Assembly (NCBI GenBank): GCA_012934845.2
Contig: WNNJ02003577.1
Coordinates: forward strand, 62,001 to 126,000
DNA length: 64,000 nucleotides
From: Pomphorhynchus laevis
Taxonomy: Eukaryota > Acanthocephala > Palaeacanthocephala > Echinorhynchida > Pomphorhynchidae
Direction: 5' to 3'
Every line of letters begins with the position of its first letter. Positions within the stretch are counted from its first letter, which is position 1. Position numbers and translations under genes: made by a program. Under the pieces are notes generated by a model. That model saw only the letters and a program-made list of their open reading frames with translations. It made no database searches and was not told the DNA's origin. Of this stretch, positions 10,281 to 20,521 are shown piece after piece.

Positions 10281-10669
10281 AACGGTTGTGGCAATGGCGC
10301 CGTTAGTAGTCAGGGTGTATGGAATTGGATATCATGAAGGAAGGATTCTGTAGCTGGTTTTCAATGCGAAAGTCACCTCGTGTGACCTAGCAACTATTCG
10401 TTACATAAATAAGAATCCATCAAAGGATCACCAGTCCCGATTCCAATCGATCTTCATGATCTCATACAATAAAATCTATAATAAGCATGCCAGAGAAGCA
10501 TCTCGGACAATGCAGTTTCTGGATATCATGATGGAAGGTTTCATATACTGTGTGAAATCTGGTAATCCTGGATTCGTAGCCTAGCAGTCAAGAGCGCAAG
10601 CCAAGTACGGAGAGCGACAGCTCGAATCTCGGATAAGTCAAATTTCAAAAGGCGAAGAGTTGGTAGTCA

Positions 10670-10759
10670 GCCTTCTGATGAGCCCGGGGCTACCAACATG
10701 TGGCAAAAAGCGGGCGAAACGAAAACGGTTGTGGCAATGGCGCCGTTAGTAGTCAGGGT
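10670..10759 (+). ncRNA. Hammerhead ribozyme motif, type I order
   Basis: CUGAUGA lies at 10,675-10,681. Stem II pairs GCCCG (10,682-10,686) with CGGGC (10,711-10,715) and is followed immediately by GAAA (10,716-10,719). Stem III is imperfect, with AACGG pairing CCGUU across its top. It leads to the triplet GUC (10,752-10,754), so cleavage is predicted after C10,754. Stem I pairs GCCUU (10,670-10,674) with AGGGU (10,755-10,759), including two G-U pairs. Every invariant core base of the hammerhead is present. The RNA would self-cleave once per unit and release 443-base monomers from tandem transcripts; activity itself is inferred. Confidence 0.8.
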
Positions 10760-11112
10760 GTATGGAATTGGATATCATGAAGGAAGGATTCTGTAGCTGG
10801 TTTTCAATGCGAAAGTCACCTCGTGTGACCTAGCAACTATTCGTTACATAAATAAGAATCCATCAAAGGATCACCAGTCCCGATTCCAATCGATCTTCAT
10901 GATCTCATACAATAAAATCTATAATAAGCATGCCAGAGAAGCATCTCGGACAATGCAGTTTCTGGATATCATGATGGAAGGTTTCATATACTGTGTGAAA
11001 TCTGGTAATCCTGGATTCGTAGCCTAGCAGTCAAGAGCGCAAGCCAAGTACGGAGAGCGACAGCTCGAATCTCGGATAAGTCAAATTTCAAAAGGCGAAG
11101 AGTTGGTAGTCA

Positions 11113-11202
11113 GCCTTCTGATGAGCCCGGGGCTACCAACATGTGGCAAAAAGCGGGCGAAACGAAAACGGTTGTGGCAATGGCGCCGTTAGTAGTCAGG
11201 GT
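11113..11202 (+). ncRNA. Hammerhead ribozyme motif, second plus copy
   Basis: Identical motif 443 bases after the previous one. It would allow excision of a unit-length RNA between the two cleavage sites (10,754 and 11,197). Confidence 0.75.
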
Positions 11203-11555
11203 GTATGGAATTGGATATCATGAAGGAAGGATTCTGTAGCTGGTTTTCAATGCGAAAGTCACCTCGTGTGACCTAGCAACTATTCGTTACATAAATAAGA
11301 ATCCATCAAAGGATCACCAGTCCCGATTCCAATCGATCTTCATGATCTCATACAATAAAATCTATAATAAGCATGCCAGAGAAGCATCTCGGACAATGCA
11401 GTTTCTGGATATCATGATGGAAGGTTTCATATACTGTGTGAAATCTGGTAATCCTGGATTCGTAGCCTAGCAGTCAAGAGCGCAAGCCAAGTACGGAGAG
11501 CGACAGCTCGAATCTCGGATAAGTCAAATTTCAAAAGGCGAAGAGTTGGTAGTCA

Positions 11556-11645
11556 GCCTTCTGATGAGCCCGGGGCTACCAACATGTGGCAAAAAGCGGG
11601 CGAAACGAAAACGGTTGTGGCAATGGCGCCGTTAGTAGTCAGGGT
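11556..11645 (+). ncRNA. Hammerhead ribozyme motif, third plus copy
   Basis: Lies in the last, partial unit, before the array ends at about 11,694. CUGAUGA, the stem II strands, GAAAC and GUC are all present. Confidence 0.75.
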
Positions 11646-11694
11646 GTATGGAATTGGATATCATGAAGGAAGGATTCTGTAGCTGGTTTTCAAA

Positions 11695-13415
11695 CGGCCG
11701 TAACAAGCATTCTTAAAATATAGTAAACGAATTTAATATTTTTACGCTTTACAATATGAATTGAAAGTAGTTTACAAGCAAAACTTCATCTGGTCAAAGC
11801 CTTTCAACTTAATAATATGCTCTGATCTTTAATCGTTTTAATTTTACTGTATTTAATTAATTATTAACTATGCGTGTCAGAGATAGTTTGTACGTTCACA
11901 ATTTTATTTATATTTGGCCTAGTTTGTTAATTACATAAAATGTTTTATTACATATTTACGTTTAAATTTATTTACAATACCGATATGAGGTATATAAAAT
12001 TTACATTTATTTAAATAGACTACATTTAATCCAGTTTCTTAACTTTTTACTATTTATAATGGAATAAGTTTTCATCAGAACGGAATCTAAAGTATCGCGG
12101 CTTTGTAACTTGTTAACATTTGATAATAACCATCGTACATACTATAATATATAATATATATTATATAAAATATATATTATATATAATATAAATTATATAT
12201 GAATCAGAATTTCTGATATCTACCAACCAATAGACAGAGATAATTTTATTCAAATTAACGTTTCACTACTGCTTCAGTGTCCTATGTGGAAAATACTCTA
12301 ATCTTAGGTGATGCGTTACTAAATTGGTTGATATAATGCATATCAAATATAACGACCGAACCCTATAGTTACACATCCTCTTAGGTAGCGCAATATGACA
12401 AGAGTGTTACATATTCCGGTACGGAGATCATTTTATGTCGCACCAATAACTATCGCTCACTAGGCAAACAACGGGAAATACTTAATTTTGAAAATTACAT
12501 CACCTTCTCAAGTTTTTTGTCGTAACATAGAGATATATGTTCTACTTTTATTTTAATTTTTACATTATAGGGTAGCTTAGTGTATTATTTAATATGTGAG
12601 TTGTACATGTAGATTTTAACAGACATGAAGATTGCGATGTTAATGACGATGCAGACAATGATTCACATTTTTCGCATAATATCGATAAAAGTAAATTACA
12701 CGCAGGTATATAAGTGTTTCTGTCAAAGTTTTTAAATTTTGGTACTTAGGATATAACGTGATTACCACAAGAGTTAAGCATCTGCGGGCTGATTTAGTAA
12801 TATGTGCTACTACCAACATATCTCGACGGTAATTAATTATTAGTTTATTATATCGATGAAGCAATTCGTTTCTTAAAGAGAAAGAAATAGTGTTTTTATA
12901 ATGTGGCAAATGCACACAGACTGTGTGCTTACAAGCCCACAAAAGCTAAACAGATAAAAAAGTTAATCGTTTAGTAGCATCGATTTTAGCTGCTTTTTAA
13001 AGAGATGTAAAGAATTTACAGGTTTTTTACTATATAACTAGGAAAATCATTTGTTTAAATGCTTTGTATACGCAAGTCATTAATAAGAACTACCCTTGCT
13101 AGATTTTTAGTTTTGTTGTCTATACTTTCCTTCTTACACTTGAATTATGAGTTCACCATAACGCCACTCAGCGCATTAAGATTTAATTTGGATTTATATT
13201 CCACTCAATCACAACTCACATTATGTCAATTAGGCTGATCATTTTTATATTGCAAGAATGTTCTTTTGCTCTGAGGAATTACAAAAAGCTAAGAATTAAC
13301 ATAATTTATGCAAATGTTCCCAATTTGAAGAAAGAATAATTCTATTTTGTATTAAGTTTGTTTCAAGCTATTTTCTTCGATAATATAAATTATTATCATA
13401 AGTTAAGAAAGGAAA
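11695..13415. other. Unassigned AT-rich DNA
   Basis: No gene or known repeat recognised in 1.7 kb. A TATAATATATATTAT-type low-complexity run lies at about 12,140-12,200. The stretch 12,230-12,480 is less AT-rich and looks like unique sequence, but no exon could be defined. A 100-codon minus-strand ORF (12,640-12,942) has no recognisable features. Confidence 0.4.
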
Positions 13416-13464
13416 TTCTAAGAGATCCACTTAATTGAAGTGGATCTCTTAGAACGGGGGGGGG
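13416..13464. repeat. 17 bp perfect hairpin followed by G9 run
   Basis: TTCTAAGAGATCCACTT (13,416-13,432) pairs exactly with 13,438-13,454 over a 5-base loop. One base later comes a run of nine G, then CT repeats. It lies just beyond the 3' side of the minus-strand gag relic, so it may mark an element end. No U-run follows, so it is not a bacterial-style terminator. Confidence 0.7.
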
Positions 13465-13625
13465 CTCTCTCTCTTTGAAGAAGTAAAAATCGTCGATAGA
13501 GGAAAGCGAGACTCCTCGAATTTCGCTATCAGATGATTCGTTAAGGCTCGAATATCTTTCTTGTACACCTGTAATCTAGTGTCAACAAGTTTGATATTAC
13601 CAGGGTCCATCATACCAGCATCAGT

Positions 13626-14272
13626 TTAATTGGACAAGCAGGCAGAGGCAAAGTGGGCCGCTCTGTTGATGCCTTTACAATGTCTTAATTTGTATTCTTT
13701 GAATATAGGACATCTTCTAGACCATGCCGAGTGTTGACCAACGTAATTTGAACATAGAAGGAGGAAAGCACATTTCCCTTCATGGACGTCAGACGAGCTG
13801 CAAACCTCACACGTACGGGACCTAGTGTAGTTCGCGGACCAGTTCCCCCACAGGTGGCATCCATTGCGATAGGAGTATGCTAAGTCGTCAGCGTCTATAA
13901 GTGTAAAAGAAAGGTTGTACCCCAAGAAGGGGTTATATTTACATTTAGCCAGGCATTTCGCCTGGTCGACTGCGGTAGAACCGAATTCTACTGGTAAAGG
14001 TTGGCCTTTCTTGCACAAGATGGCGCAAATATTTTGAATTCTATACTCAGATGTAAGGACTCTTAAATCATTATCCGTTTCGAAGGGCGGAAAATTATTA
14101 ATTTTCAGAGGAGCCTGCATAAGCCTGTATGTAGTCGATCCAATTTCTTTTAGATGCATGTCAAAAAATTCTAGGTACGCTGCTGTCAGATCCGGAGAGC
14201 TGAAAGAAATCAGAATTTCGGAGTCTAAGTATTTTATTGAATTGAATAGAATTCTCTTCTAATAAGCGTTTG
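13626..14272 (-). pseudogene. LINE ORF1 (gag-like) relic with zinc knuckles
   Basis: The main open stretch runs from the ATG at 14,157. In-frame coding (FNSIKYLDSEILISFSSPDL) extends upstream to about 14,270. It aligns along its length with ORF1 of the LINE at 20.5 kb, sharing the NPFLGYNLSF block and the three zinc-knuckle positions. Several knuckle cysteines or histidines have changed, for example GCHLWGNWSANYTRSRTC, and the ORF ends at the last knuckle region, so it is a dead fragment. It would have bound element RNA. No RT follows. Confidence 0.65.
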
Positions 14273-15270
14273 TAAACTTCCTTGGGAATATATTGAAGAG
14301 ATTATTACGATCAAATGGTTGAATAAGTCTAATTATTACCAGGGTGACCAATTTAGGCAAAGGAGGTAGTCATATTTTAGTGATATTAGTGATTTATCGT
14401 TACAGTAGCACTATACACGAAAATATAGCCGACTGGCAAACCACATCCACATTAAGTTCAAATACTTAAACATCATGTTCCGATCTTCATTACATTTCGG
14501 TATTTTTAGGGGCTCAGCTTAATTTTACAATATGTAATTTTGAACTGTATTTTAAAATATTGCGTAAGGATTAACGATGCTAACTTGATGCCGCGATTTT
14601 ATACGTAGGAATGTTAATAATTTGAATTTTCCGAACAATCCCTTGTATTTTAAGATTTAGACATTAAAATCAATAGTAAAATATTTTTATTAAAAATATT
14701 CATATTTACTTCTTTTGTTATAATTTTATAAATTTACCGAAACGAAGAAAGTAAAAGTTGTTTAATTCAATTTTTACAGTATTTTGATAACTTCTGTGAT
14801 ATCCATATATTGTAAAAGATTGAAATTAAACAATTTTTACTTTCTACATTCCTATAAATTTGTAGGAATTTATACGATTTAAAAAATATTACGAAGTAAA
14901 GCAAGTAAATAAAATAAGAATAAAATTAATTATAATTTTGAATTTTTTAATCTTTAATATTAACACATAAAAAAATTCGGTTATTATGTTTAACGCAGTG
15001 GCTTATTCTTCACATCAGTTCAAAATGAAAAGGGTTATTTGTGAATGATAAATGCAAGTTGAACAGGATAAATAAAGTTCTCACACGTTTTATACGTTAA
15101 TCTATTTCACTTGATTTGAAATACAAATTAAATGCTAATTGTGTTAAGCTCATGTGAACGGTATATGCTACAAAGTAGCATCAAGTTAAACGGTAATACA
15201 TTAACTAAGAAGTCAGCTCAGGTATATAATTTACGATATTTTCTTTAAATTGTGAATTTTATAATTTTAG
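14273..15270. other. Unassigned AT-rich DNA before terminal exon
   Basis: No gene seen. It includes a long T/A-rich stretch and ends in TTTATAATTTTAG, a good splice acceptor for the exon at 15,271. Confidence 0.4.
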
Positions 15271-15450
15271 CTAAATCGTGACGATATAATTGATATCGTG
15301 ATCAAGGAACCGGAAATTGAATGCACAGATCCGGAATTTTTAAATTCACTTAAATGGAAGCGAATTCTACTTAACGATTATATAGAAGTAAAAAAACATT
15401 TCCATATCAGAGTAATTCGATGGCAACATTCTTTATTGACTAGTGTTTAA
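15271..15450 (+). CDS. Terminal coding exon of unidentified conserved-looking gene
   Basis: After the acceptor TTTATAATTTTAG there are 59 codons in phase 0 ending in TAA, and AATAAA follows at about 15,504. The peptide has a balanced, protein-like composition: it begins LNRDDIIDIVIKEPEIECTD and ends in KHFHIRVIRWQHSLLTSV. It is not a transposon domain I know. The spacing of charged and aromatic residues suggests a small conserved helical domain. Upstream exons were not found in the window with a matching phase; the candidate at 8,863-9,040 is possible only with an extra exon between. I do not name the gene. Confidence 0.5.
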   Translation, partial: LNRDDIIDIVIKEPEIECTDPEFLNSLKWKRILLNDYIEVKKHFHIRVIRWQHSLLTSV

Positions 15451-15604
15451 GCATAAAAAACATTCACTTATCTCAAAAATGTTGTTTTAGCTTTAATTTT
15501 TTAAATAAAGCCTTTATTTGATAATTGATTTTAGCTCTCTTTCTTTGAAACACAGCAAATATTCAGATAACTCAATGTATTTTATTATATATTTTATTCT
15601 CACC

Positions 15605-16035
15605 TTCGAAATATCGTGTTCGGAACTTGATCCTGAAGCATATTCTTCGTACTTACTGTTCAAACGTATCACTTTTCCCTAGTCATATTATGTACCATAT
15701 TTTCCTTTTCTCCATGAACTGGTCCATCTTCTGCCTGTATCCATTGAGGAGGTTTCATCTACTTTCCTATGCCTGAATAACTCGTATTCCTAGGTTGACT
15801 CAATTCCAACTTATCTTATTAAGCCAATCTGTTTTCTCATTGCCTCTTTCCTCAACACCTTATTACTTCCATTCAAAGTAGCACTTTCCGTTCTTCCTAG
15901 AAAATCGCCATTGTTCGTGTTCATCCTCTACTTAAGAAATCGTCCCTCGATCCATGTACTTCATCATCATATCGTCATATATCCAACTTCTCAAACATCT
16001 CCAAACTTCTCGAACGTCTCGTCCTGTATCAATCA
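15605..16035 (+). repeat. Direct repeat copy 1 inside degenerate LINE
   Basis: Begins TCGTGTTCGGAACTTGATCC. It is nearly the same as 17,135-17,560, and the copies lie about 1.53 kb apart. The translated end (RPSIHVLHHHIVIYPTSQTS) has the place of the RT finger region (PVPKK...RPISILP) in related LINEs, heavily decayed. Confidence 0.8.
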
Positions 16036-17134
16036 ATTCTTATCTTTCCTCGTCAAACTTGTACCCAAATTTCCTATTTCTTCAACAATATATGGACTTA
16101 ATATGTTTTGCCTAATCCTAGCATTGTAATAGCTACGACCTAGCTATTAAGCGTATTCGATCATTAGGTTACTCTGTTGTCAAAAAACCATCCCTTTCTC
16201 AGCGAATATCACGCTCTAATTTCTAATTATAATGGCATCATTGACTTATCTCGTCATAATCTTCTTCAAACAGATTCGTGCCACTTTTATTTCAAAAACG
16301 TTCTAACTCCTTCTCTGTCAAATTTCACTTCTGACATCCCCTTCAAACTTCGATATAATATATCGCCCGGTTCTAGTACACCTTTCACCTCTTACTTTGT
16401 CGAACTCTATGATATACTCTACCACACTTCACTCACCAACATCTCTATTGTTGTATTTGGTGCTTTTAACATCGTTTACATCGTCCTTTCCATACTAACA
16501 CTGAAACTAGTCACATATTTCAATGATTACTACTACTCCATAATACAGACTCATGCAACTCATATTCTTGGTAGAACTCTCGACTGCATTGCTTTATCTA
16601 CTTATCCTGAACTGCCTTACACGATTTACACCTTTGACCCCTGATTTTCGGATTATTTTCTGCTGTCTACATGCCTTAATCTAGTGTCCAATCATCTTTC
16701 AATATATCTTTATCCTCCCTTTCAAACTAACAACCAGTTAGTTTCCGAAATATCTCGTTCCTCCATTACCTCGCTGATGAGTTCATAACTAACAACCAGT
16801 TATCCGTTTTATTTAAATCCGAGTTGACCTTCCATCTTTTATTGCATTCTTCATCTATTTTTGCACGTTATGAAACGATACCATCATGATCCCTTGTTAT
16901 ACTCTGATTGTCGCATGTCCAAACGCAATCTCCGTCATCTTAATCAAGTTTACGTACTTCATCTCAGACGCTGCGACTATCCTCTCATAAACATAATCTT
17001 GACTATATTCGTCACCGACGCTCTCGAGATTTCCTTATTAATAAAAAATCATTAACATTATGGCGTATAAACTTGTATTCCCATAACCAAAAAGATTATT
17101 GGACAATCTTAAACTCTATTCTTGCTATCACCTT

Positions 17135-17560
17135 TTCAAAATCGTGTTCGGAACTTGATCCTAAAGCATATTCTTCTTACTTACTGTCAAAAAGTGTAAC
17201 TCTTCACTAGTCATATTCTATACCATACTTCAATTTTCCGGTAATGTTCCATTTTCTGCCTGTATCCATTGAGTAGGTTTCATCTACAATCCTATGCCTG
17301 AATAACTCGTATTCCTAGCTTGATTCAATTCTAACTTATCTTATTAAGCCAATCTGTTTTCTCATTGCCTCTTTTCTCAACACCTTATTACTTCCATTCA
17401 AAGTAGCACTTTCCGTTTTTCCTAGAAAATCGCCATTGTTCGTGTTCATCCTCTACTTAAGAAATCATCCCTCGATCCAAGTACTCCATCATCATATCGT
17501 CATATATCCAACTTCTCAAACATCTCCAAACTTCTCGAACATCTCGTCCAATCTCAAGAC
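17135..17560 (+). repeat. Direct repeat copy 2 inside degenerate LINE
   Basis: Second copy of the 15,605 block with scattered substitutions. After the repeat it continues into a distinct RT stretch (around 17,600-17,760), whereas copy 1 continues into the endonuclease remnant. A tandem duplication or two stacked insertions would explain this. Confidence 0.8.
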
Positions 17561-18236
17561 AATTCTTATCTTTCCTCTTCAAACTTATATCCACCTTTCC
17601 AATCTGCTTACCGCTAAAACCATTCTACTGAAACGGCATGTTATCAAGTTCTAAGTGACCTGCTATTTTTCGACCGCCGTTTTAGCAGTGTTGTCATCTC
17701 TCTTGACCTTTCAGCAGCCTTCGATATAATTAATCATTCACTTCTTCTCGAACTTCTAGAACACGCAAGGACGTGTGTGTTCTCGAACACACGGACGCTT
17801 CTTCTCGGACACAAGAACACTTATTTTTCTCGAACACACAAGAACGCTTCAACACTCAAGGACATTAATAGAAGGATGTAAGAAAACAGCTACGACCGAT
17901 AGGTATAGTGCTCTACACACGACTGCAGCGTCAGGATAACAATCGCCTGTGACAATAATAAGTCTGAAGAATACTTCCTATGTGGATTTTGTGCAAACAA
18001 ATTAATCCGCAAACTCTCAGTCTATCAACGCTTTCTCAGACGTGATATCCGCTCGATCACTCCGCCTCTGAGTGATTCCTATCTTGCTCTTCGCCGGTCT
18101 CATCTCCATTTACCACGTATCAAATGCAATTCCTTCTGGCAGCATAAAATCAACACTTTGTTAAACTCTAAGTCTCTCTAGCATACTTTGAACTCAATCC
18201 TTACTCGCTCCTCTTCGTCTTGCAACATCAATCCAC

Positions 18237-18860
18237 ATGATTATCAGTCATTTCTTCAGACCAAAGTATCCACGTTGCTCTCTCACAACACCGTCTCCAT
18301 TCCATCTCACTGCTACTCGCCTCGCCTCATCCTCCCGGAACTCTTTCATCTTCTCGCTGTCTCAACTGATAGTCTCATCTGTCCTCATGCCTTTGACCAC
18401 AAAAACCTCACCTGCTGATCCCAAGGCTCTATATAGTGTTCTCATCTCCCTCAATCTCTCCTCTGCCTTCGACATCTTAGACCACTCCATCCTCATTTCT
18501 CGCCTTATTTATGATTCCGACTTTTCCTCCTTAACGTGGTTTGATTCATATCTATCCGACCTTTCTTTTCGAATTTGTTCAAATTCATCATCCTCTCATC
18601 CCATCCCTATATTTTGCGGGGTCCCACAAGGTTCAGTACTAGATCCCCTGATTTTCTCTCTTCTACTTGGCGATCTCTCTCTGATTATCAAACCTTACTC
18701 CTTTAACATCATGCAATACGCCGATGACATCCTCATATATGCTCATGCATCAGCCCATCGGATACACGATATCGCAATTTCTGCCTCCAACTGTCCTTCT
18801 TCTAACTATAAACTTCTCTCCCATCTTCGTCTCGTTCTAAACACAGACAAGCCAAAATAG
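18237..18860 (+). pseudogene. LINE reverse transcriptase fragment
   Basis: An open stretch of 207 codons contains SSAFDILDHSILI (motif A with intact Asp after a shifted start), CGVPQGSVLDPLIFSLLLGD (motif B) and MQYADDILIYAH (catalytic YADD). The order and spacing are those of jockey/CR1-type RT. There is no complete ORF upstream or downstream, so it is part of a dead element. A 28 bp minisatellite follows within 10 bases. Confidence 0.75.
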
Positions 18861-18867
18861 TTTAGAT

Positions 18868-18957
18868 CCTCCCCCGTCAACCTAACATATCTCCTCCCCT
18901 GTCAACCTAACATATCTTCTCCCCCCGTCAACCTAACATATCTCCTCCCCCTGTATC
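18868..18957. repeat. 28 bp tandem repeat, three copies
   Basis: The phrase GTCAACCTAACATATCTCCT is repeated three times with C-run length changes. It sits directly after the RT fragment of the degenerate LINE. Confidence 0.85.
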
Positions 18958-20521
18958 TTTTGCCTCATCAATCATCGCCATAGTCCACAATCTAACTTTC
19001 GTAGGATTCCATTTCGATGATTACCTTTCCCTTAAACCCTTCGTTCGCGACAAGGCTTGCTCGTCTAACTTAATTCTTCGTGACATCCGCCATATCCGCC
19101 CCCTTATCGACTTCCGTTCTTGAATGTCTCTTATTTCATCGCTTTGTTCCTAAAATCGATTACTGCTTCAGCCTTTTCGGAAATTTCTACAAAATCCATC
19201 ATCCTACCTTTACAACGCATCATTAACTCCGCCGTTCGAGTGCTCCTACGACTCCGCCGCTTTGACCACACATCCACATATCTTGCTTAACTCTCCTGGC
19301 CCACCATCTACATCAGCATGTCCTTGCCCCCATTCTTTTCTATCTTCTTGTTGGCGACTTGTCGCGCATAACTCAACCCATTTGGTTTTCACATCATGTA
19401 ATATGCATATGACATCTTTCTATATTCTCCATCTCGCTCCTCCAATACAGGATGAGCGAAAGTGCTCCTATATTCTTGTGCTCCACTGAATGCTTAATCG
19501 TAGTTTCCAATTACCATAATTCAATTCAGATGATTATCAACTATCAAAAATCCGGCGTCTTATAGCTGACTCCCCCTCAACGTGATATTTGTTTCTTTCC
19601 TGTACTTATTGATGGTAAACCTATCGTTACGTTAAATATTTAAAATGATTTGATGTTTTTTTGATAACAATATTTCTATTTTAACTTTTGCTCACAAAAA
19701 GGTTCGTTCTTGCTCTTTTCTTATACGTGATTTTCGAAATATTCGCGGAATAATTAATCCGCTTATTTGCAGAAATTTATTTTCTCACTTATCTTCCGTA
19801 ACTGAACTAGTATCAGTTTGCTAGTCAACTCTCTATTTTTTGACATAAATTGCTTCTCAATTGTTATAGCATTTCTTAACGCGTCACCATGCGCTTACTT
19901 GTTTTTTGTTTCAGTGCATCCGACTCACCATCCTATCTTAAACTTCCTTCCTACGACTCAGTCCATATCTTATCTAATACTACGATCCAGTTGCATATGT
20001 ATATTAGCCATTCCAAGATATTGCACTAATTATGGACTACGCGCATACTATGTTTTCTGGACCACTTGCATGGAACACCCTTCCCGTTGAAATTCGCTGA
20101 TTTTCCTCCTTTCACACTTTTTAAACAGTTCATTTCAATCCAACTCATTGTTCTCGGCAGTCTGACCTGATATTTTTCATTTTACACTGGCGTATATCTT
20201 GTCCATTAAAACCAAAAATCATAGTCGGCAATGTTAATGGTAAACATGGCATATTGCATTCTTTACATATTTCGAGGAAAAAATGAGTAAATTTAGCATG
20301 TCGGAGCGTTCAAAGAACTCAATGAAAACTAATTTTCCTGCCAATGCAATAAACGAGGTAAGTGGAGATTTAGCTTCTCTTGAATATATTTCGAAAGGGG
20401 AACTCCCCATGGTACCAAAATTATCCAACCTCGTGATTATCATACTTTTGGTGCCTCTGGAAAGGCAGAACATGTTCAATGTTTTTATAAGGGGCTTTGC
20501 CGATCGATTTAAAAAAGGATA

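Larger units (their letters stand above)
9157..11694. repeat. Palindromic tandem array of 443 bp hammerhead SINE units
   Basis: Units start at 9,157, 9,600 and 10,043 (period 443). The array then turns over: inverted units end at 10,467, 10,910 and 11,353, and a partial one ends near 11,694. Bases 9,157-10,231 and 10,279-11,353 form a palindrome with 1,075-base arms and a 47-base loop; I saw essentially no differences between arms apart from a G/A in the first unit. Read from the inverted side, each unit has a tRNA-like A box (TAGCCTAGCAG, 10,577), a B-box-like GCTCGAATC (10,620), then a hammerhead ribozyme motif. This is a tRNA-derived SINE or retrozyme-like repeat, resembling in plan the Schistosoma Sm-alpha family. 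The near-identity points to recent amplification. Confidence 0.85.
15580..20230 (+). mobile_element. Degenerate C/T-rich LINE with internal duplication
   Basis: The whole stretch has a T/C-rich plus strand unlike its surroundings and carries scattered pieces of a jockey/CR1-type LINE. These are an endonuclease remnant (16,177-16,644, with VVFGAFNI and HATHILGRTLDC), RT (18,237-18,860) and the RT C-terminal phrase FSGPLAWNTLPVEIR across about 20,050-20,095. A 430 bp block occurs twice. All frames are broken. The right edge abuts the next LINE at about 20.2 kb. Confidence 0.65.

Noticed and set aside
9157-11694. CRISPR-like array
   Set aside because: Repeats are 443 bp with no short spacers and carry tRNA-like and hammerhead features; the window is eukaryotic.
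12640-12942. 100-codon minus-strand ORF
   Set aside because: No domain, no splice or promoter context, and composition like chance reading of AT-rich DNA.
13416-13464. Bacterial-type transcription terminator
   Set aside because: A G run, not a U run, follows the hairpin and the context is eukaryotic.
16760-16790. CTGATGAG near 16,765 as hammerhead core
   Set aside because: A GAAA box occurs upstream but flanking stems do not pair next to the boxes; it lies in LINE-derived DNA.
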